Shown here: positions 1 to 8,834 of the stretch, piece after piece
Position numbering within the stretch: the stretch's first letter is position 1
How the letters are laid out: every line of letters begins with the position of its first letter
Source of the DNA: a virus
Virus record (IMG/VR): IMGVR_UViG_3300030085_002705
Span: 1 to 23,522 of that record
Reading direction: 5' to 3' (one strand)
Length of the DNA: 23,522 nt
Notes under the pieces: model-generated
What the model was told of the DNA's origin: nothing
Seen by the model: the letters and a program-made list of their open reading frames with translations, nothing else
Database searches by the model: none
Translations under genes and position numbers: made by a program

Positions 1-1238
1 GAATACACTTCTACAAAAACGCCTATCGCGCCCTCGTCGGTAACAGAGCCAGCAGTCCCTCTTAAAAGGTTTAGCGCTCCCGTGCTACTTCCATCAGCCA
101 ACACGTTTTGACTGGCGTGGTCTATTTTAGCGCTTAAGTCGTCTTTTATTTGAACCAAGACGACTTTGTATGTCCCGCCAGTGTCGGCAGTATATCCCAA
201 CACAATCGAGTATTCCGATGCAGCGTCTACGTCGTTCAAGCATTTTAACATTATGCCATTAGGTACACCGGTTGTGACCTTGTTGAATGGCGCAAAATAA
301 ACGTTTGTCGTTGTTGTTAAAGTAGTCGCTGACCGAGAAAGGGTGGCCCCACTAGCTGTTAAGTACGATACGGTTATTGAGTTAGCGCTAGGTGTTTTGT
401 ACGCAATAACAATGGCGTCTGAATGCGTTACGCCTAAGAATTTGTCTATCTGAAAAACAGGGTAGCTTGTCCCAATTTTAATTTGCGTAGTCGTCCCAGT
501 TTGAAACAAGTTAGACTCGGAAGATACGGCAGCGGCGGTCGTAATGCTTGTGCAATTTACCGAACGATATCTTAAATGGTTTTCTGAGCCGTCGCGTTCC
601 TGGTAGACAATAAAAACATAGTTTCCAATAACAGCGCATTGCGGCTGGGCCTGCTTATAAAGCGTCGTCGTGTCGGCAGCAGTTCCGCCCCCACCTGGCC
701 CGTCAATAACAATCGCAGTGCTGCTTATTTCAGTTGTTTCGATAAGACGAGCACCGCTGGCAATGTGCTCAATGTCTACGAACGTTTTGTAGTCGCTTCC
801 TTGAAACTCGTACTCTTCCCAAACGTAAACACGGACGCCGTTTTTTTCAGCAATTTGACAGTTGCCTTGACGCTTGTCTGTTTGGACATTCTTAAACTCG
901 TTCTTAACCGTACAAGGAACGTAGGTGCCGCGATCAAGCAAGCCTTGGCCGTTGTCGCCCTCTTTAATCCAAGAGTATAAATTTTTGCCGTCTAAAATTA
1001 ACGTTTCGTCGCCGTATTGCGATATCGCAACGCCCGAAGAAATATCACCCCCACCAAACTTTGTAATGGTAGCATTGGTGTCATGCACAAAACCGCCACG
1101 CTTAACCAACTGGCCCTTTTTTCCAAAGTCCATATTTCTTAAAGCCGACAACCCATCAGGAGTCCGAGTGGAGTCTGAAGACTTTTCGTCAATGCCTTTA
1201 AGCATCGCAAATGAAAGTGTTTTCTTTTCTAGTGCCAT
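1..1238 (-). CDS. Large virion protein, N-terminal part (stopper / DNA-stabilisation-like)
   Basis: The frame stays open from the ATG at 1238 to the left edge, so only about 412 N-terminal residues are visible and the C-terminus is missing. The ATG overlaps the stop codon of the upstream gene (TAATG), which shows translational coupling and fixes the start. Residues 13-50 contain a GIDEKSSD...TPDGLSALRN pattern followed by KKGQLVKRGGF. This is the style of N-terminus seen in phage packaged-DNA stabilisation, stopper or tail-hub proteins (G-D-x-K-x-D...L-x-N...G-x-L-x-KR-x-G-[FY]). The rest is rich in Thr, Ser, Gly and beta-type sequence, which fits a beta-rich virion protein. Its place just after the head-tail adaptor supports a connector or tail role. 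The P22 gp10-like assignment is inference; a tail tubular or hub protein is equally possible. Confidence 0.6.
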   Translation of the reverse strand, partial: MALEKKTLSFAMLKGIDEKSSDSTRTPDGLSALRNMDFGKKGQLVKRGGFVHDTNATITKFGGGDISSGVAISQYGDETLILDGKNLYSWIKEGDNGQGLLDRGTYVPCTVKNEFKNVQTDKRQGNCQIAEKNGVRVYVWEEYEFQGSDYKTFVDIEHIASGARLIETTEISSTAIVIDGPGGGGTAADTTTLYKQAQPQCAVIGNYVFIVYQERDGSENHLRYRSVNCTSITTAAAVSSESNLFQTGTTTQIKIGTSYPVFQIDKFLGVTHSDAIVIAYKTPSANSITVSYLTASGATLSRSATTLTTTTNVYFAPFNKVTTGVPNGIMLKCLNDVDAASEYSIVLGYTADTGGTYKVVLVQIKDDLSAKIDHASQNVLADGSSTGALNLLRGTAGSVTDEGAIGVFVEVY

Positions 1239-1552
1239 TAAAACACCCACAAGGAAGCTGTGCAGGCAACCCTTCCCGCTGTAAGCGCAAGGAACTGAGC
1301 CTTGTTATTGTTTTCAGTAGTGTCTACCGCTATGTTTGTACTAGCATTGATGGAGACAACAATATACCCACGGTAAGCCCTTCCCAAACCGTGGTGAATA
1401 TTGCGCGTCGTATTTGACGCAAACTCAATGTCCTCAATCAAGCGTCCATCAAGCAGTCCCGAGCTTTGTAAGTCCTTTGCAAACTGCTCAATCTTATCTT
1501 GTACCCGAGTAAGTGGGTAATCGTTTGTTCTGTAGCGCTCAAACTGAATCAT
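1238..1552 (-). CDS. Small virion-module protein with HGLGR motif
   Basis: This 104-residue protein lies 2 bp after the adaptor stop codon and shares its own stop with the next start (TAATG). Residues about 50-67 read TRNIHHGLGRAYRGYIVV, and the protein ends in SLWVF. The combination of HGLGR, a following RGYIVV strand and a terminal LWVF recurs in small proteins of unknown function in the structural modules of tailed phages. I infer it is a virion or tail-assembly component because it sits between adaptor and stopper-like genes. No catalytic motif, signal peptide or membrane segment is visible. The Shine-Dalgarno site is weak, so translation probably relies on coupling. Confidence 0.75.
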   Translation of the reverse strand: MIQFERYRTNDYPLTRVQDKIEQFAKDLQSSGLLDGRLIEDIEFASNTTRNIHHGLGRAYRGYIVVSINASTNIAVDTTENNNKAQFLALTAGRVACTASLWVF

Positions 1553-1554
1553 GA

Positions 1555-2262
1555 CTACACCAAATTAACGTAATCGTCTAAGTAAGACGTAGTGCCTACT
1601 TCAACATCTGTAATTGCGTAAGACTCACCAGCATCGCGCTTGCCTGCTGCCTGCTCAATCCGTTCAAGTTGCTGCTGCTTCTGTACGAGTAGCACCTGAA
1701 CGTCTGATTCTTCTTTCTGAAGGCATTTAATAGCCGCATCTATAATAACGTACTCTTCGTAGCCTTTAGCCACTTGTGGAGCCACGGCAACAATTTCTTC
1801 GTCGGTAGCGGTTGCGCTGAAATAAGTGGGCTCTGGAATAAAGTGCAAAGTAGCAGTGCCCGAAACTGTGGGGTTGGGGATAAATTTAATTTTAGAGCCC
1901 TGAACATGATAAAGCGTATTTGTTATTAAAGAAGAAACAATTCCAGGCGAGTTGTACATAGCCCGTTCCTGAAAGTGATACGGTCTTAATCTGTAATTAA
2001 CCCCACCAACGTTAAGGTCTACGCCTAAAGCCTTGTAGAAGGTTGACGGCAGGTCAAAACTCCCCGTACCGGGAAGCTCGTAAGTAGTTGAAGTTACATA
2101 GTAATCTTCAAATTTAGTGACTAGAATGTCGTGGATTTCCGCCATTGCGACGTTAATATAATCAACAACCTCAGTATCAGAGACAAAGGTAGAGCCCACC
2201 ATATCCGCACGTCGGCGAACCCCGGTAATTAAGTTGGCCAACGTCAGGGTATTGTTCGGCAT
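1555..2262 (-). CDS. Head-tail adaptor / connector protein
   Basis: This 235-residue protein starts at an ATG preceded by a G-rich site (GGGGGGATAGGT). Its N-terminal 50 residues are helical (TLANLITGVRRRAD...VVDYINVAMAEIHDIL), as in gp4/gp6-type adaptors that form the dodecameric ring below the portal. A central beta-rich part follows (residues about 60-150). The last third contains a helical QKQQQLERI segment near residues 190-200. Size, fold pattern and position after the capsid genes agree with a head completion adaptor. It is the first gene after a minus-strand terminator, so its expression may be lower than that of the capsid genes. The adaptor family call rests on pattern and context, not on an alignment. 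Confidence 0.72.
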   Translation of the reverse strand: MPNNTLTLANLITGVRRRADMVGSTFVSDTEVVDYINVAMAEIHDILVTKFEDYYVTSTTYELPGTGSFDLPSTFYKALGVDLNVGGVNYRLRPYHFQERAMYNSPGIVSSLITNTLYHVQGSKIKFIPNPTVSGTATLHFIPEPTYFSATATDEEIVAVAPQVAKGYEEYVIIDAAIKCLQKEESDVQVLLVQKQQQLERIEQAAGKRDAGESYAITDVEVGTTSYLDDYVNLV

Positions 2263-2275
2263 ACCTATCCCCCCA

Positions 2276-2305
2276 AAGGAAAAGCGGGGGCACGTAGCCC
2301 CCGCT
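2276..2305 (-). terminator. Intrinsic terminator between capsid and tail-connector genes
   Basis: AGCGGGGGC (2283-2291) pairs perfectly with GCCCCCGCT (2297-2305) around a 5-nt loop. Read on the minus strand the stem is followed by TTTTCC. It lies 3 bp after the stop of the 60-residue gene and about 20 bp before the adaptor start, with the adaptor Shine-Dalgarno site right after the short T run. It would act as a partial terminator or attenuator. Confidence 0.75.
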
Positions 2306-2308
2306 CAA

Positions 2309-2491
2309 TTAGTCCATCATGCTTGCCAAGTCGGACATCGCGCTGACCACCGCATCGGCATCATTATCTTGGATGGCCTTGAGGAATTTCTCCCCTGCCT
2401 CCTTCTTCATCAAGCCATTATCATCCTCTTCTGGGCCATTCTTTTTGGCCTTTTCAAGAATCATAAGGGCAAGATTACCTTTGCCTTTCAT
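2309..2491 (-). CDS. Small helical protein of unknown function, virion module
   Basis: The product is a 60-residue, strongly helical, highly charged protein. The C-terminal half (EKFLKAIQDNDADAVVSAM) looks like small proteins often found beside phage capsid genes, with a KFLKAI-x-x-x-DADAV-type helix pair. An AGGAG site 7 nt before the ATG supports the start. It is the last gene before the 2276-2305 terminator, so it belongs to the capsid transcript. No enzymatic motif is seen and I cannot name a function. Confidence 0.72.
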   Translation of the reverse strand: MKGKGNLALMILEKAKKNGPEEDDNGLMKKEAGEKFLKAIQDNDADAVVSAMSDLASMMD

Positions 2492-2504
2492 GGCAAGCTC
2501 CTAG

Positions 2505-2879
2505 TTAGGTCACACTGCTGTTTTTCAGGAATGCAATAAATTGAATTTCCTGGTCGTTGTCACTGTCGCCAGTAACATCGTCGTCAGAGTGGTCATTACA
2601 GACAAACGACAGTGTTTTTGCACCATTTACATCGTGCGCTGTGCATTCAATGTATCGCTCAGGGCCACCGGTTCCGATAACATGAGCATCACAGTACAAA
2701 AGGTCACTGTATTTATCATCAAGTGTTACTGTAAAAACACCAGAGCTAATGTTGGAGCATGTGAAGCCAGTGCCTTCAGATACCCCTGTCATTGTGCCGT
2801 TAGTAAACGCAATGCGCCCACCAATAATAACGACGGCACGCTCTAGCGCCTTTACTGCTTTAAAATCTCTACTCGCCAT
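2505..2879 (-). CDS. Putative virion protein, capsid-linked (possible decoration protein)
   Basis: This 124-residue protein follows the major capsid gene by 28 bp, with GGAG upstream of the ATG. It begins with a short helix (DFKAVKALERAVVIIGGRI) and continues as beta strands, including a GVFTVTLDDKYSDLLYCDAHV stretch of a type I associate with small structural proteins of tailed phages. It ends with an acidic segment (DHSDDDVTGDSDNDQE) and a hydrophobic strand. A role in capsid decoration is plausible because it sits directly after the capsid gene, but this is only inference. There is no signal peptide or membrane segment. Confidence 0.72.
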   Translation of the reverse strand: MASRDFKAVKALERAVVIIGGRIAFTNGTMTGVSEGTGFTCSNISSGVFTVTLDDKYSDLLYCDAHVIGTGGPERYIECTAHDVNGAKTLSFVCNDHSDDDVTGDSDNDQEIQFIAFLKNSSVT

Positions 2880-2907
2880 AACTCAATCTCCCTTCAGTGA
2901 GTCCGAA

Positions 2908-4146
2908 TTATAGTGCAACGCGGCAGTTGTACCCTGGAGCGTTACAGGCGATGTTTCCGTAGTAGCCGAGGCGTACTTCGTAAGCATCTGCTGCGCTTTC
3001 GCGGAGCATACGGTTGTTATCAAGGTCCAAGAACATCGGAGCTTCACCCAAAGTGTTAAGGCTCCAAGTGTCCATCTGAAGCATCCAGGCAACGTTTGGC
3101 TGACAGTTTTGGTCAGGAACAATTTGGATAGTTCCGCGTGGACCACGAAGCGAGATAGCGGAGAATCCGATATCAACATCGCGAGCTTTTGCTTCGCTAT
3201 AAACAACTTTTGAACCAAGAGCTTTTTCAAGGTTTGAGAAGGTTGCAAAATCAACAAAGCAGTGAGTTGGGTTTCCGCCTTCACGGGCAACCAAAGAAGC
3301 GCCACCAATAAGAGCTTCTTCAATTGGAAGAGCCGAACCATCGAAGCGATTACCGCCCAAACGAGTTACATCTGCCGTTCGGTCAACGCCGAAGAATGCA
3401 GTTGCGCCTGGGGCCGATGCGGGGCACCACCCTTCAAGACCCGTCACCTTTAAGGCACTGGAGCCGCCATTCTGAGCATCACCCTTTTGGAAAAGGTGGT
3501 CACCACTAGCAACATCGGCGTGCGTGTTGACGGTTAAGGTAATAGTACCTGCACCACGGTCAATCGCCGAAATAACACCAGTGTTTCCAGAGGTCGTGAA
3601 GTTTCCGCGAATTGCACCTGTAGCACTAGATGCAACGTTTAGGCTCATGCCGACTTCAAAATTAGTAATGTCTTCAGCATTGCTAAGAGTAAGAACCGCT
3701 GCGCCAGTGCCGGGGTCAGAACCCAGGGTGCCGATAGAGCCTGAGCCGTCGCGGTACATCGCAATAGCAAGAGAGCGAGTCAGTGAGTGCAAAGCGCCGT
3801 CAATTTCCATTGTGGCATATCGCAAGAAAGCATCGCTATCTCGCTCAGTCGCCTTGATGGACTCGCCGGTAATACTTGCGAAAGAATAATCTTTTACCCG
3901 TGTCAGCACGTATTGCTTTAGGGCAGATGTCGATGTTTCAGCCTGACCGGTCGCAAAAGTTGCACTTCGGCGCTGCGGGTTAGAGTAAAGCAAAGGAATC
4001 GGCATATTCTCGCCGCCGAACTTTGTATATTTCGGCATCATCGCGAGAAGCGGATTGTCTTTGTAAACCATGTTTTGAACACGGAGTGGTTTATAGTGCT
4101 CTTTAAGAGCTTCGGTTACTGTACCTACGTCGAGTGGACTTGCCAT
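2908..4146 (-). CDS. Major capsid protein
   Basis: The product has 412 residues, typical for a phage coat protein. The N-terminal DNPLLAMMPKYTKFGG (residues 30-45) followed by MPIPLLYSNPQRRSATF resembles the start of several phage coat proteins, where this part contacts the scaffold or forms the N-arm. A middle insertion (about residues 150-230) is rich in Gly, Ala and Thr, and the C-terminus returns to mixed alpha/beta sequence (DVDIGFSAISLRGPRGTIQIV). It lies immediately downstream of the acidic coiled-coil scaffold gene, the usual scaffold-capsid order. GGAG precedes the ATG. An HK97-type fold is expected from family knowledge but was not tested. A 152-residue ORF inside it in another frame is a shadow. 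Confidence 0.88.
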   Translation of the reverse strand: MASPLDVGTVTEALKEHYKPLRVQNMVYKDNPLLAMMPKYTKFGGENMPIPLLYSNPQRRSATFATGQAETSTSALKQYVLTRVKDYSFASITGESIKATERDSDAFLRYATMEIDGALHSLTRSLAIAMYRDGSGSIGTLGSDPGTGAAVLTLSNAEDITNFEVGMSLNVASSATGAIRGNFTTSGNTGVISAIDRGAGTITLTVNTHADVASGDHLFQKGDAQNGGSSALKVTGLEGWCPASAPGATAFFGVDRTADVTRLGGNRFDGSALPIEEALIGGASLVAREGGNPTHCFVDFATFSNLEKALGSKVVYSEAKARDVDIGFSAISLRGPRGTIQIVPDQNCQPNVAWMLQMDTWSLNTLGEAPMFLDLDNNRMLRESAADAYEVRLGYYGNIACNAPGYNCRVAL

Positions 4147-4161
4147 TTTATAACTCCAAAA

Positions 4162-5046
4162 TTAGGGCGTATCACCCCATTTGATCATAGCAGCGACACG
4201 TTCGAGAGACTTTTCCTTGCTCTCTAACACGTTGCCGGATGTTTCAGTCTTTTTAGCAACGTCATCATTGCTAAGTGTTTTCACCCGTTTCACTGCTTGC
4301 TCGGCGGCTTCTGGAGTCTCTGACTCTTCGCGTGGTTTATCTAACTCACGAAATCTCTCTTGTAGCTTTTTGCTACCTAAGTAACGCTCGGCTTCCGCCA
4401 TAAAGTGGTCCTCAACGAGCTGCGCTGCGTGCCCATACTCCATGACTTCTTTCGTTGTGTTGTAATGCTGCTGCATCACTTCACCAACAAGAGAATAGGC
4501 GTTATGGTGCTGCACCATCTCGTAGGTATTACTATCGTCTACGAAATTCTTAATGTTGTCAATCAATTGTGTGTGGGCAGCCTTTATCTGATACTGCTCA
4601 GTTTCTTCGCGCTGCTTCTTGTAGATATCTTCTATCTTCTGAATGCGCTCTTGAAGCAGCTCATTTTGCCGACGCAACTTTTGCTCTTCAGTGGGGTTGC
4701 CCTCATTGATGACTTGCTGCGTTAATTCGTCATAGTTAATCCCCAGCTCACCCAAGAGCTTTGCGGGGTTTTCTTTTGCTAATCGTTGCAAGTCAGCTAA
4801 CCGAGTTGCCCCTGATTCATACTGCTCTTTCTGTTTAGCAAAGTTAGCAATCTCTTGCTCTTTTTGACGAATAGCTCGCTCTTTTCGAGCTAACGCTGCA
4901 AACTGCCTAGAAAAGTCAGGGCGCTCGGGCTCTGGTGGGGCCTCGGGCGCTTCTGGAGATTCTACCGATTCTTCGGCAACATCTTCCATTAGTTCCTGAC
5001 TTGGCGCTTCTTCAGCAGCCGCTTCCTGCACAACTTCTTCTGACAT
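4162..5046 (-). CDS. Capsid scaffolding protein
   Basis: This 294-residue protein has an acidic, Pro/Ala/Glu-rich N-terminus (residues 1-45) followed by long charged helices with coiled-coil character (about 50-165: KERAIRQKEQEIANFAKQKE and QNELLQERIQKIEDIYKKQR). The C-terminus is basic and helical and ends in KSLERVAAMIKWGDTP; such helix-turn-helix tails bind the coat protein in other phage scaffolds. It lies between portal and major capsid genes, the standard place for a scaffold. AGAGGT precedes the ATG. No protease motif is visible, so it appears to be a separate scaffold and not a protease-scaffold fusion. It should act inside the procapsid and leave during maturation. Confidence 0.85.
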   Translation of the reverse strand: MSEEVVQEAAAEEAPSQELMEDVAEESVESPEAPEAPPEPERPDFSRQFAALARKERAIRQKEQEIANFAKQKEQYESGATRLADLQRLAKENPAKLLGELGINYDELTQQVINEGNPTEEQKLRRQNELLQERIQKIEDIYKKQREETEQYQIKAAHTQLIDNIKNFVDDSNTYEMVQHHNAYSLVGEVMQQHYNTTKEVMEYGHAAQLVEDHFMAEAERYLGSKKLQERFRELDKPREESETPEAAEQAVKRVKTLSNDDVAKKTETSGNVLESKEKSLERVAAMIKWGDTP

Positions 5047-5063
5047 ACTAACCTCTTGCGTTG

Positions 5064-6911
5064 TTACGCTGTTGGGATGGGCGCTGCCGCAGCTTCTGCC
5101 GCAGCTACCTCATCTGGCATTGCTGCCGGGGGTGCTCCTTGTTGGGGAGCGTCTGGTCCCGGCCCCATAGCCCCCATCGGCATTGGTGCAGGCTGCTGCG
5201 CCGCTGCTTGCATCTTCGCAAGCATACCAATGGAGTCTTCGATAAATCGTCTAAATAAATCCAACCGAACTTCAGGAACTTGGTTAATTTTGGCCCGCAA
5301 GTAAGCAGACTGCATCATTCCGATACCCATAGATAAGTTCATGTACGGTTCTGGCGATTGGTAAATTCCTTTATCCAGAATACGTTCGATAATCATGTTA
5401 AACAGCTCTTGTGACGCCGTTGCCATGCTGTTTACAGACTCTAGGTCAGGATAGTCGAGCAGTGCTTTGGCTTCTTGCTGTGAAATCATTCCAGCTTGCA
5501 ACATCTCGATAACCTTTTGAAGCTTTGCCGCAGGCGTTGTAGGCAAAAGTGATGTTGGGTAAACCTTCATCACATACTCATCGCGGTCTAAATCGATGTC
5601 TGACCACTTAATCTTTTCGATATCGTCGTCACCATGACTAATAACCTCAAACTCGTCGCCTCGTTCAGATACCTCGCGAGCTATATCGACCATTTGCGCT
5701 GCTGCGTCTAAAAATAGCTGCTCATACGCTTTTGCAACCATTAAAAACCGCTCAGACTCAATGTCTTGAAACTCTCGAAGCGCAACGCCCGATTCAAGGC
5801 CGGCTGGCTTCTTTGCACCCGCTGCAAGCTGACTTACACCCGCAATTTCGTATGCGCGGTTAAACAAGCGGTCTAAATGCGTAAAAATTTCACCAGAAAC
5901 GGTTTTTGGAACAAAAAACTGCGGCGGGGTGCCCGCATATTCAATTACACCCCAAATTTCGTTGTTTATGTGCGCTTTTGAGATTTTAGAGCCACTTTCA
6001 ACAAAAACCTTTGGTGTTGCGAGGTGCATTTGCTGTTGGATGTTCCGCAGCAAGCGATTTATCTCAACCTGGATGCCTGTGAGCTGTTCTGCGAGCCCTT
6101 GGCCCCAAAAACCGAGTAATCGGTTCGTCCAACGAATAAAAGCAAACGGAAACTCATCGCGCTCCCATGAATCGTCCATAAGAGTTGCATTTTCTATCGT
6201 AATAACGTGGCGACCGTCTTTTGCGCCCTTTGAACTCGGAAGATGCCAAGCCTCAATGCACTCTACCTGCTCGCTTGCCTTGTAGATACTGTCATTGTCT
6301 TCTACTGGCGACGCATCGCGAATTTCGTCAGCAAACTCAGGAAAAAGCGATGCAAGAACCTGCTTATCCACAATCTTTCGTTGAAACATCTGTCTTGGGT
6401 TGCCATAGCGAGCCTCTAAGTCATCAACCACAATCTCGTCAGGAAATACACGCTCGCATGTAATTTCACCGTCATGCTCAAAAATTTTCATGACACCAGT
6501 GCCAAAAACACAGGCGTCTAGAAATACCCTTGGTGCAACTTCGTAAATCTTGGACCCGTAGAACTGGCCTGCTGTAAACTTCGTCAGACTTTTAGCTTTT
6601 CGCTGCATTGCCCAATCGCCGCCAGTTGTTAGGTAAGTGGCCATAGGTTTAGCCTTAGCGACTCGTGCGGTAACGGTGTCACACATGGATTGAATGATGT
6701 TTAGTGTGACTCGGTTTTTTGCGCTCGTCTTGGCTCGCTGGACCAAGTTACCGCTTCCCAAATCGCGATAACTAATGTTGCCGTAAAGACGTGCGTGGTT
6801 GATGTTGTTTGTCGAGTGGTAACCTTGGTTATCCGTTAGATGCTCAACTACCTCAAAGACAAGATCGTGAGGTTCTGTTTGTTCGCTCCACCAATACCCT
6901 AGCTTTTTCAT
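5064..6911 (-). CDS. Portal protein
   Basis: This 615-residue protein lies between the terminase and scaffold genes and has the length and composition of podovirus-type portals. The N-terminus (LYGNISYRDLGSGNLVQRAK...TLNIIQSMCDTVTARVAKAK) and the middle part (RWTNRLLGFWGQGLAEQLTG, then EINRLLRNIQQQMHLATPKV) match the usual portal pattern of wing and stem. The segment VSQLAAGAKKPAGLESGVALREFQDIESERF at about 375-405 is typical of portals that form the twelve-subunit DNA channel. The C-terminal 45 residues are Ala/Pro/Met/Gly-rich and probably disordered. GGGGAG lies 8 nt before the ATG. Confidence 0.88.
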   Translation of the reverse strand: MKKLGYWWSEQTEPHDLVFEVVEHLTDNQGYHSTNNINHARLYGNISYRDLGSGNLVQRAKTSAKNRVTLNIIQSMCDTVTARVAKAKPMATYLTTGGDWAMQRKAKSLTKFTAGQFYGSKIYEVAPRVFLDACVFGTGVMKIFEHDGEITCERVFPDEIVVDDLEARYGNPRQMFQRKIVDKQVLASLFPEFADEIRDASPVEDNDSIYKASEQVECIEAWHLPSSKGAKDGRHVITIENATLMDDSWERDEFPFAFIRWTNRLLGFWGQGLAEQLTGIQVEINRLLRNIQQQMHLATPKVFVESGSKISKAHINNEIWGVIEYAGTPPQFFVPKTVSGEIFTHLDRLFNRAYEIAGVSQLAAGAKKPAGLESGVALREFQDIESERFLMVAKAYEQLFLDAAAQMVDIAREVSERGDEFEVISHGDDDIEKIKWSDIDLDRDEYVMKVYPTSLLPTTPAAKLQKVIEMLQAGMISQQEAKALLDYPDLESVNSMATASQELFNMIIERILDKGIYQSPEPYMNLSMGIGMMQSAYLRAKINQVPEVRLDLFRRFIEDSIGMLAKMQAAAQQPAPMPMGAMGPGPDAPQQGAPPAAMPDEVAAAEAAAAPIPTA

Positions 6912-6929
6912 TTTGAAACTCCCCGCAGA

Positions 6930-7136
6930 TTACCCACCTGCTGAATAAAATAAATCTTCAAAGTATTGCTCATCTTCGGAAAGACTCTTTGTGCTCGACG
7001 TTTCAGGCATCACTTGCACCTGAGCGCGTCGAATCTGAGGCTTATCCCATAGCTCTACTTCGATATCACCGACTCTTAGCCGCTTTAAACCATGCTTTTT
7101 AGCGGCTTCTATTATTTCTTCTAGTTCAGTGTCCAT
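6930..7136 (-). CDS. Small protein of unknown function between terminase and portal
   Basis: The preferred start is the ATG at 7136, giving 68 residues. A GTG at 7148 lies in frame, but neither start has a strong Shine-Dalgarno site. The gene overlaps the end of TerL by 16 bp, so it is probably translated by coupling. The sequence has an acidic helix (ELEEIIEAAKKHGLKRLRVG) followed by a strand pair (DIEVELW) and an acidic C-terminal tail. Small genes with this LEEIIEAAKKHGLKRLRVGDIEVE style occur between terminase and portal in other phages, but I know of no assigned function. A head-assembly accessory role is a guess from position. Confidence 0.7.
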   Translation of the reverse strand: MDTELEEIIEAAKKHGLKRLRVGDIEVELWDKPQIRRAQVQVMPETSSTKSLSEDEQYFEDLFYSAGG

Positions 7137-8584
7137 TGACTTTCCCACCAGGCTTCGCCGTCTTTATCCTCAATGCCCTGCTCCACACCGTCCCAGATTT
7201 CGTTTTCTAAAGCAGCATAATACTCAGGAGTTCCTTCCCTTGGTGCAATAGCTTGCGGCTTGTACGTGTAATGCTTGCTTTCACGCCACGCATATAAACA
7301 CGCATCAGCGAGGTGATTCTCAAAACGCGAATCTTCTTTTTTCCTGTCCTCGTCCCACTGGAGTAAATCCCACTCATCTAGTATCTCGCATCCTTCAAAG
7401 ACCTTCACAAAACCGCAGTGTAGGTCAGAGTTCATTAGTTCAATATAGGACGCTTTGTTTCGTTTCTCCGCTGCTCGAACCGGTAGCTCGTAGCGAAAGC
7501 GAAATTCCTCGACAATAGATTTACCCAAGCCCCCTGTATCGGCGACCATGATATTGAAATCATACTGCGAATCAAGTTCTTTAATTTTTTCGGCTATCTG
7601 CGCCGGTATCATTTTTGTCTCTTTGTAGCACTCGACGATATAAAAGTCGGGCAACTCAGGGCAGTAGGCACCGATAACGAAAGCTGTGGCATCCTCATAA
7701 CCTAAATCTATACCCAGGATAAAATCAAAGTCATGCTCGTGATGCGGTATCTCGGTGTAGAAGTTCTTGTCTTTGGTGTACTTGTAAATCAAAGAATCGT
7801 TCGAGCGAATCCACTTGCCTCGCCACTCACGCAAATAAACAGGGTGGTTTTCATCCCAGTGCTTTTGCTTCATCCGGCGCTTAAGCCACTGTTCTGCGTG
7901 CGGAATATGGGGGTTTTCCATAATCGTCCAATGATGATTACTGTACCCTTGCGCTGGGTCGGTAGAAGCACGGAAGAACATACCCGAACAAGCTGCGTTG
8001 GGTGTCCCAATCATTGCCATTGTACCGTTGTGGTCAATCAGCGCCGGTTCAAGAACTTCTTCCACCAGCTCTTCAAGATGGCGTCCGAAACTTGCGGCTT
8101 CGTCAAGAATAACCAAGTGGTAAGCAGAACCCCGCAACTTATCAATATCAGCTTCATCGTTTGCACCTGTCAGAACAATCTGACTCCGGTTTGGCAACGT
8201 AGCAATAAGTTCGGAGTTATTAAAGTGCATCCCGATATGGTACTTACGGTTGGCCCGTTTAAGCTCCATCCACATAAGACGCTTGGCGCTGTTTCGCGTC
8301 AGGGCAATATAGGCCGAAATGCTGTCGGGGTTTCGAGATGCTGTTTCAATAAGATAATAGCAGGCCGCGTAAGTTTTGCCTGCACGCCGGGAGCACAGCG
8401 CGGTCTTAAAAGAAGCAGGGTCATTAATGAACGCAATCTGCTGCTCAAACAAGTCTTCCTGCCACCGATAAGTCCGGTCTTTGGCAGTACCCTTATCCTC
8501 TTGCAAGGCTTCAGGGTCGCCAAAACGCTTGATGTACTCCCGAACTACTGCACGGGCGTCATGCTTGGGCGATGATTTCCCCAT
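7121..8584 (-). CDS. terL: Terminase large subunit (ATPase-nuclease)
   Basis: This 487-residue protein is the DNA-packaging motor. The ATPase domain has Walker A CSRRAGKT at 64-71, Walker B LVILDEA at 157-163 (D161, E162) and the coupling motif MIGTP at 191-195. The nuclease domain has the three acidic groups of the RNase H-like fold: GIDLG (D293), VADTGG (D349) and HLADAC (D427). Length and motif spacing are normal, so it should be active. It cuts concatemeric DNA and pumps it through the portal. A 280-residue ORF on the opposite strand inside this gene is a shadow. The gene overlaps its upstream neighbour by 26 bp. Confidence 0.96.
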   Translation of the reverse strand: MGKSSPKHDARAVVREYIKRFGDPEALQEDKGTAKDRTYRWQEDLFEQQIAFINDPASFKTALCSRRAGKTYAACYYLIETASRNPDSISAYIALTRNSAKRLMWMELKRANRKYHIGMHFNNSELIATLPNRSQIVLTGANDEADIDKLRGSAYHLVILDEAASFGRHLEELVEEVLEPALIDHNGTMAMIGTPNAACSGMFFRASTDPAQGYSNHHWTIMENPHIPHAEQWLKRRMKQKHWDENHPVYLREWRGKWIRSNDSLIYKYTKDKNFYTEIPHHEHDFDFILGIDLGYEDATAFVIGAYCPELPDFYIVECYKETKMIPAQIAEKIKELDSQYDFNIMVADTGGLGKSIVEEFRFRYELPVRAAEKRNKASYIELMNSDLHCGFVKVFEGCEILDEWDLLQWDEDRKKEDSRFENHLADACLYAWRESKHYTYKPQAIAPREGTPEYYAALENEIWDGVEQGIEDKDGEAWWESQWTLN

Positions 8585-8834
8585 TGCTCTTTGCCTTTAC
8601 AGTCCTTGGTTTCCGCGTCGTTTTCTTCTTTGGCTCTTCAATAACTTCGAGGTGCGAAATAGACGACATCGGCAGATATATTGTACCGTGTCTTTCATGA
8701 ACCACGATAAGGCCATTTTTGTCCGGCCCCCACTTCAGGGTAAACGCCTGGTGGTTTGGTGCCTTTAGATTGATTGCAATCTTGTCAAACACTGGGCGGC
8801 AGTCATGTTTTAGCGTAAATCCTACAATTTCCAT
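8559..8834 (-). CDS. Hypothetical protein in packaging module
   Basis: This 91-residue protein is beta-rich in its first two thirds (FTLKWGPDKNGLIVVHERHG, then TIYLPMSSISHLEVIEE) and ends in a basic Lys/Arg/Pro stretch (KKKTTRKPRTVKAKS). The basic tail could bind nucleic acid or an acidic partner, but nothing identifies a family. Its start overlaps the end of the GNAT gene by 13 bp and its end overlaps TerL by 26 bp. Such tight packing argues it is translated as part of the terminase group. The site before the ATG is a weak AGGATGGA. Confidence 0.7.
   Translation of the reverse strand: MEIVGFTLKHDCRPVFDKIAINLKAPNHQAFTLKWGPDKNGLIVVHERHGTIYLPMSSISHLEVIEEPKKKTTRKPRTVKAKSNGEIIAQA

Noticed and set aside
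2883-3341. A 152-codon minus-strand frame
   Set aside because: It lies almost wholly inside the major capsid gene in another frame and has no ribosome site.
7733-8575. A 280-codon open frame on the plus strand
   Set aside because: It lies wholly inside the large terminase gene, which has all its motifs on the other strand. The frame's protein has no recognisable domain, so it is a shadow.
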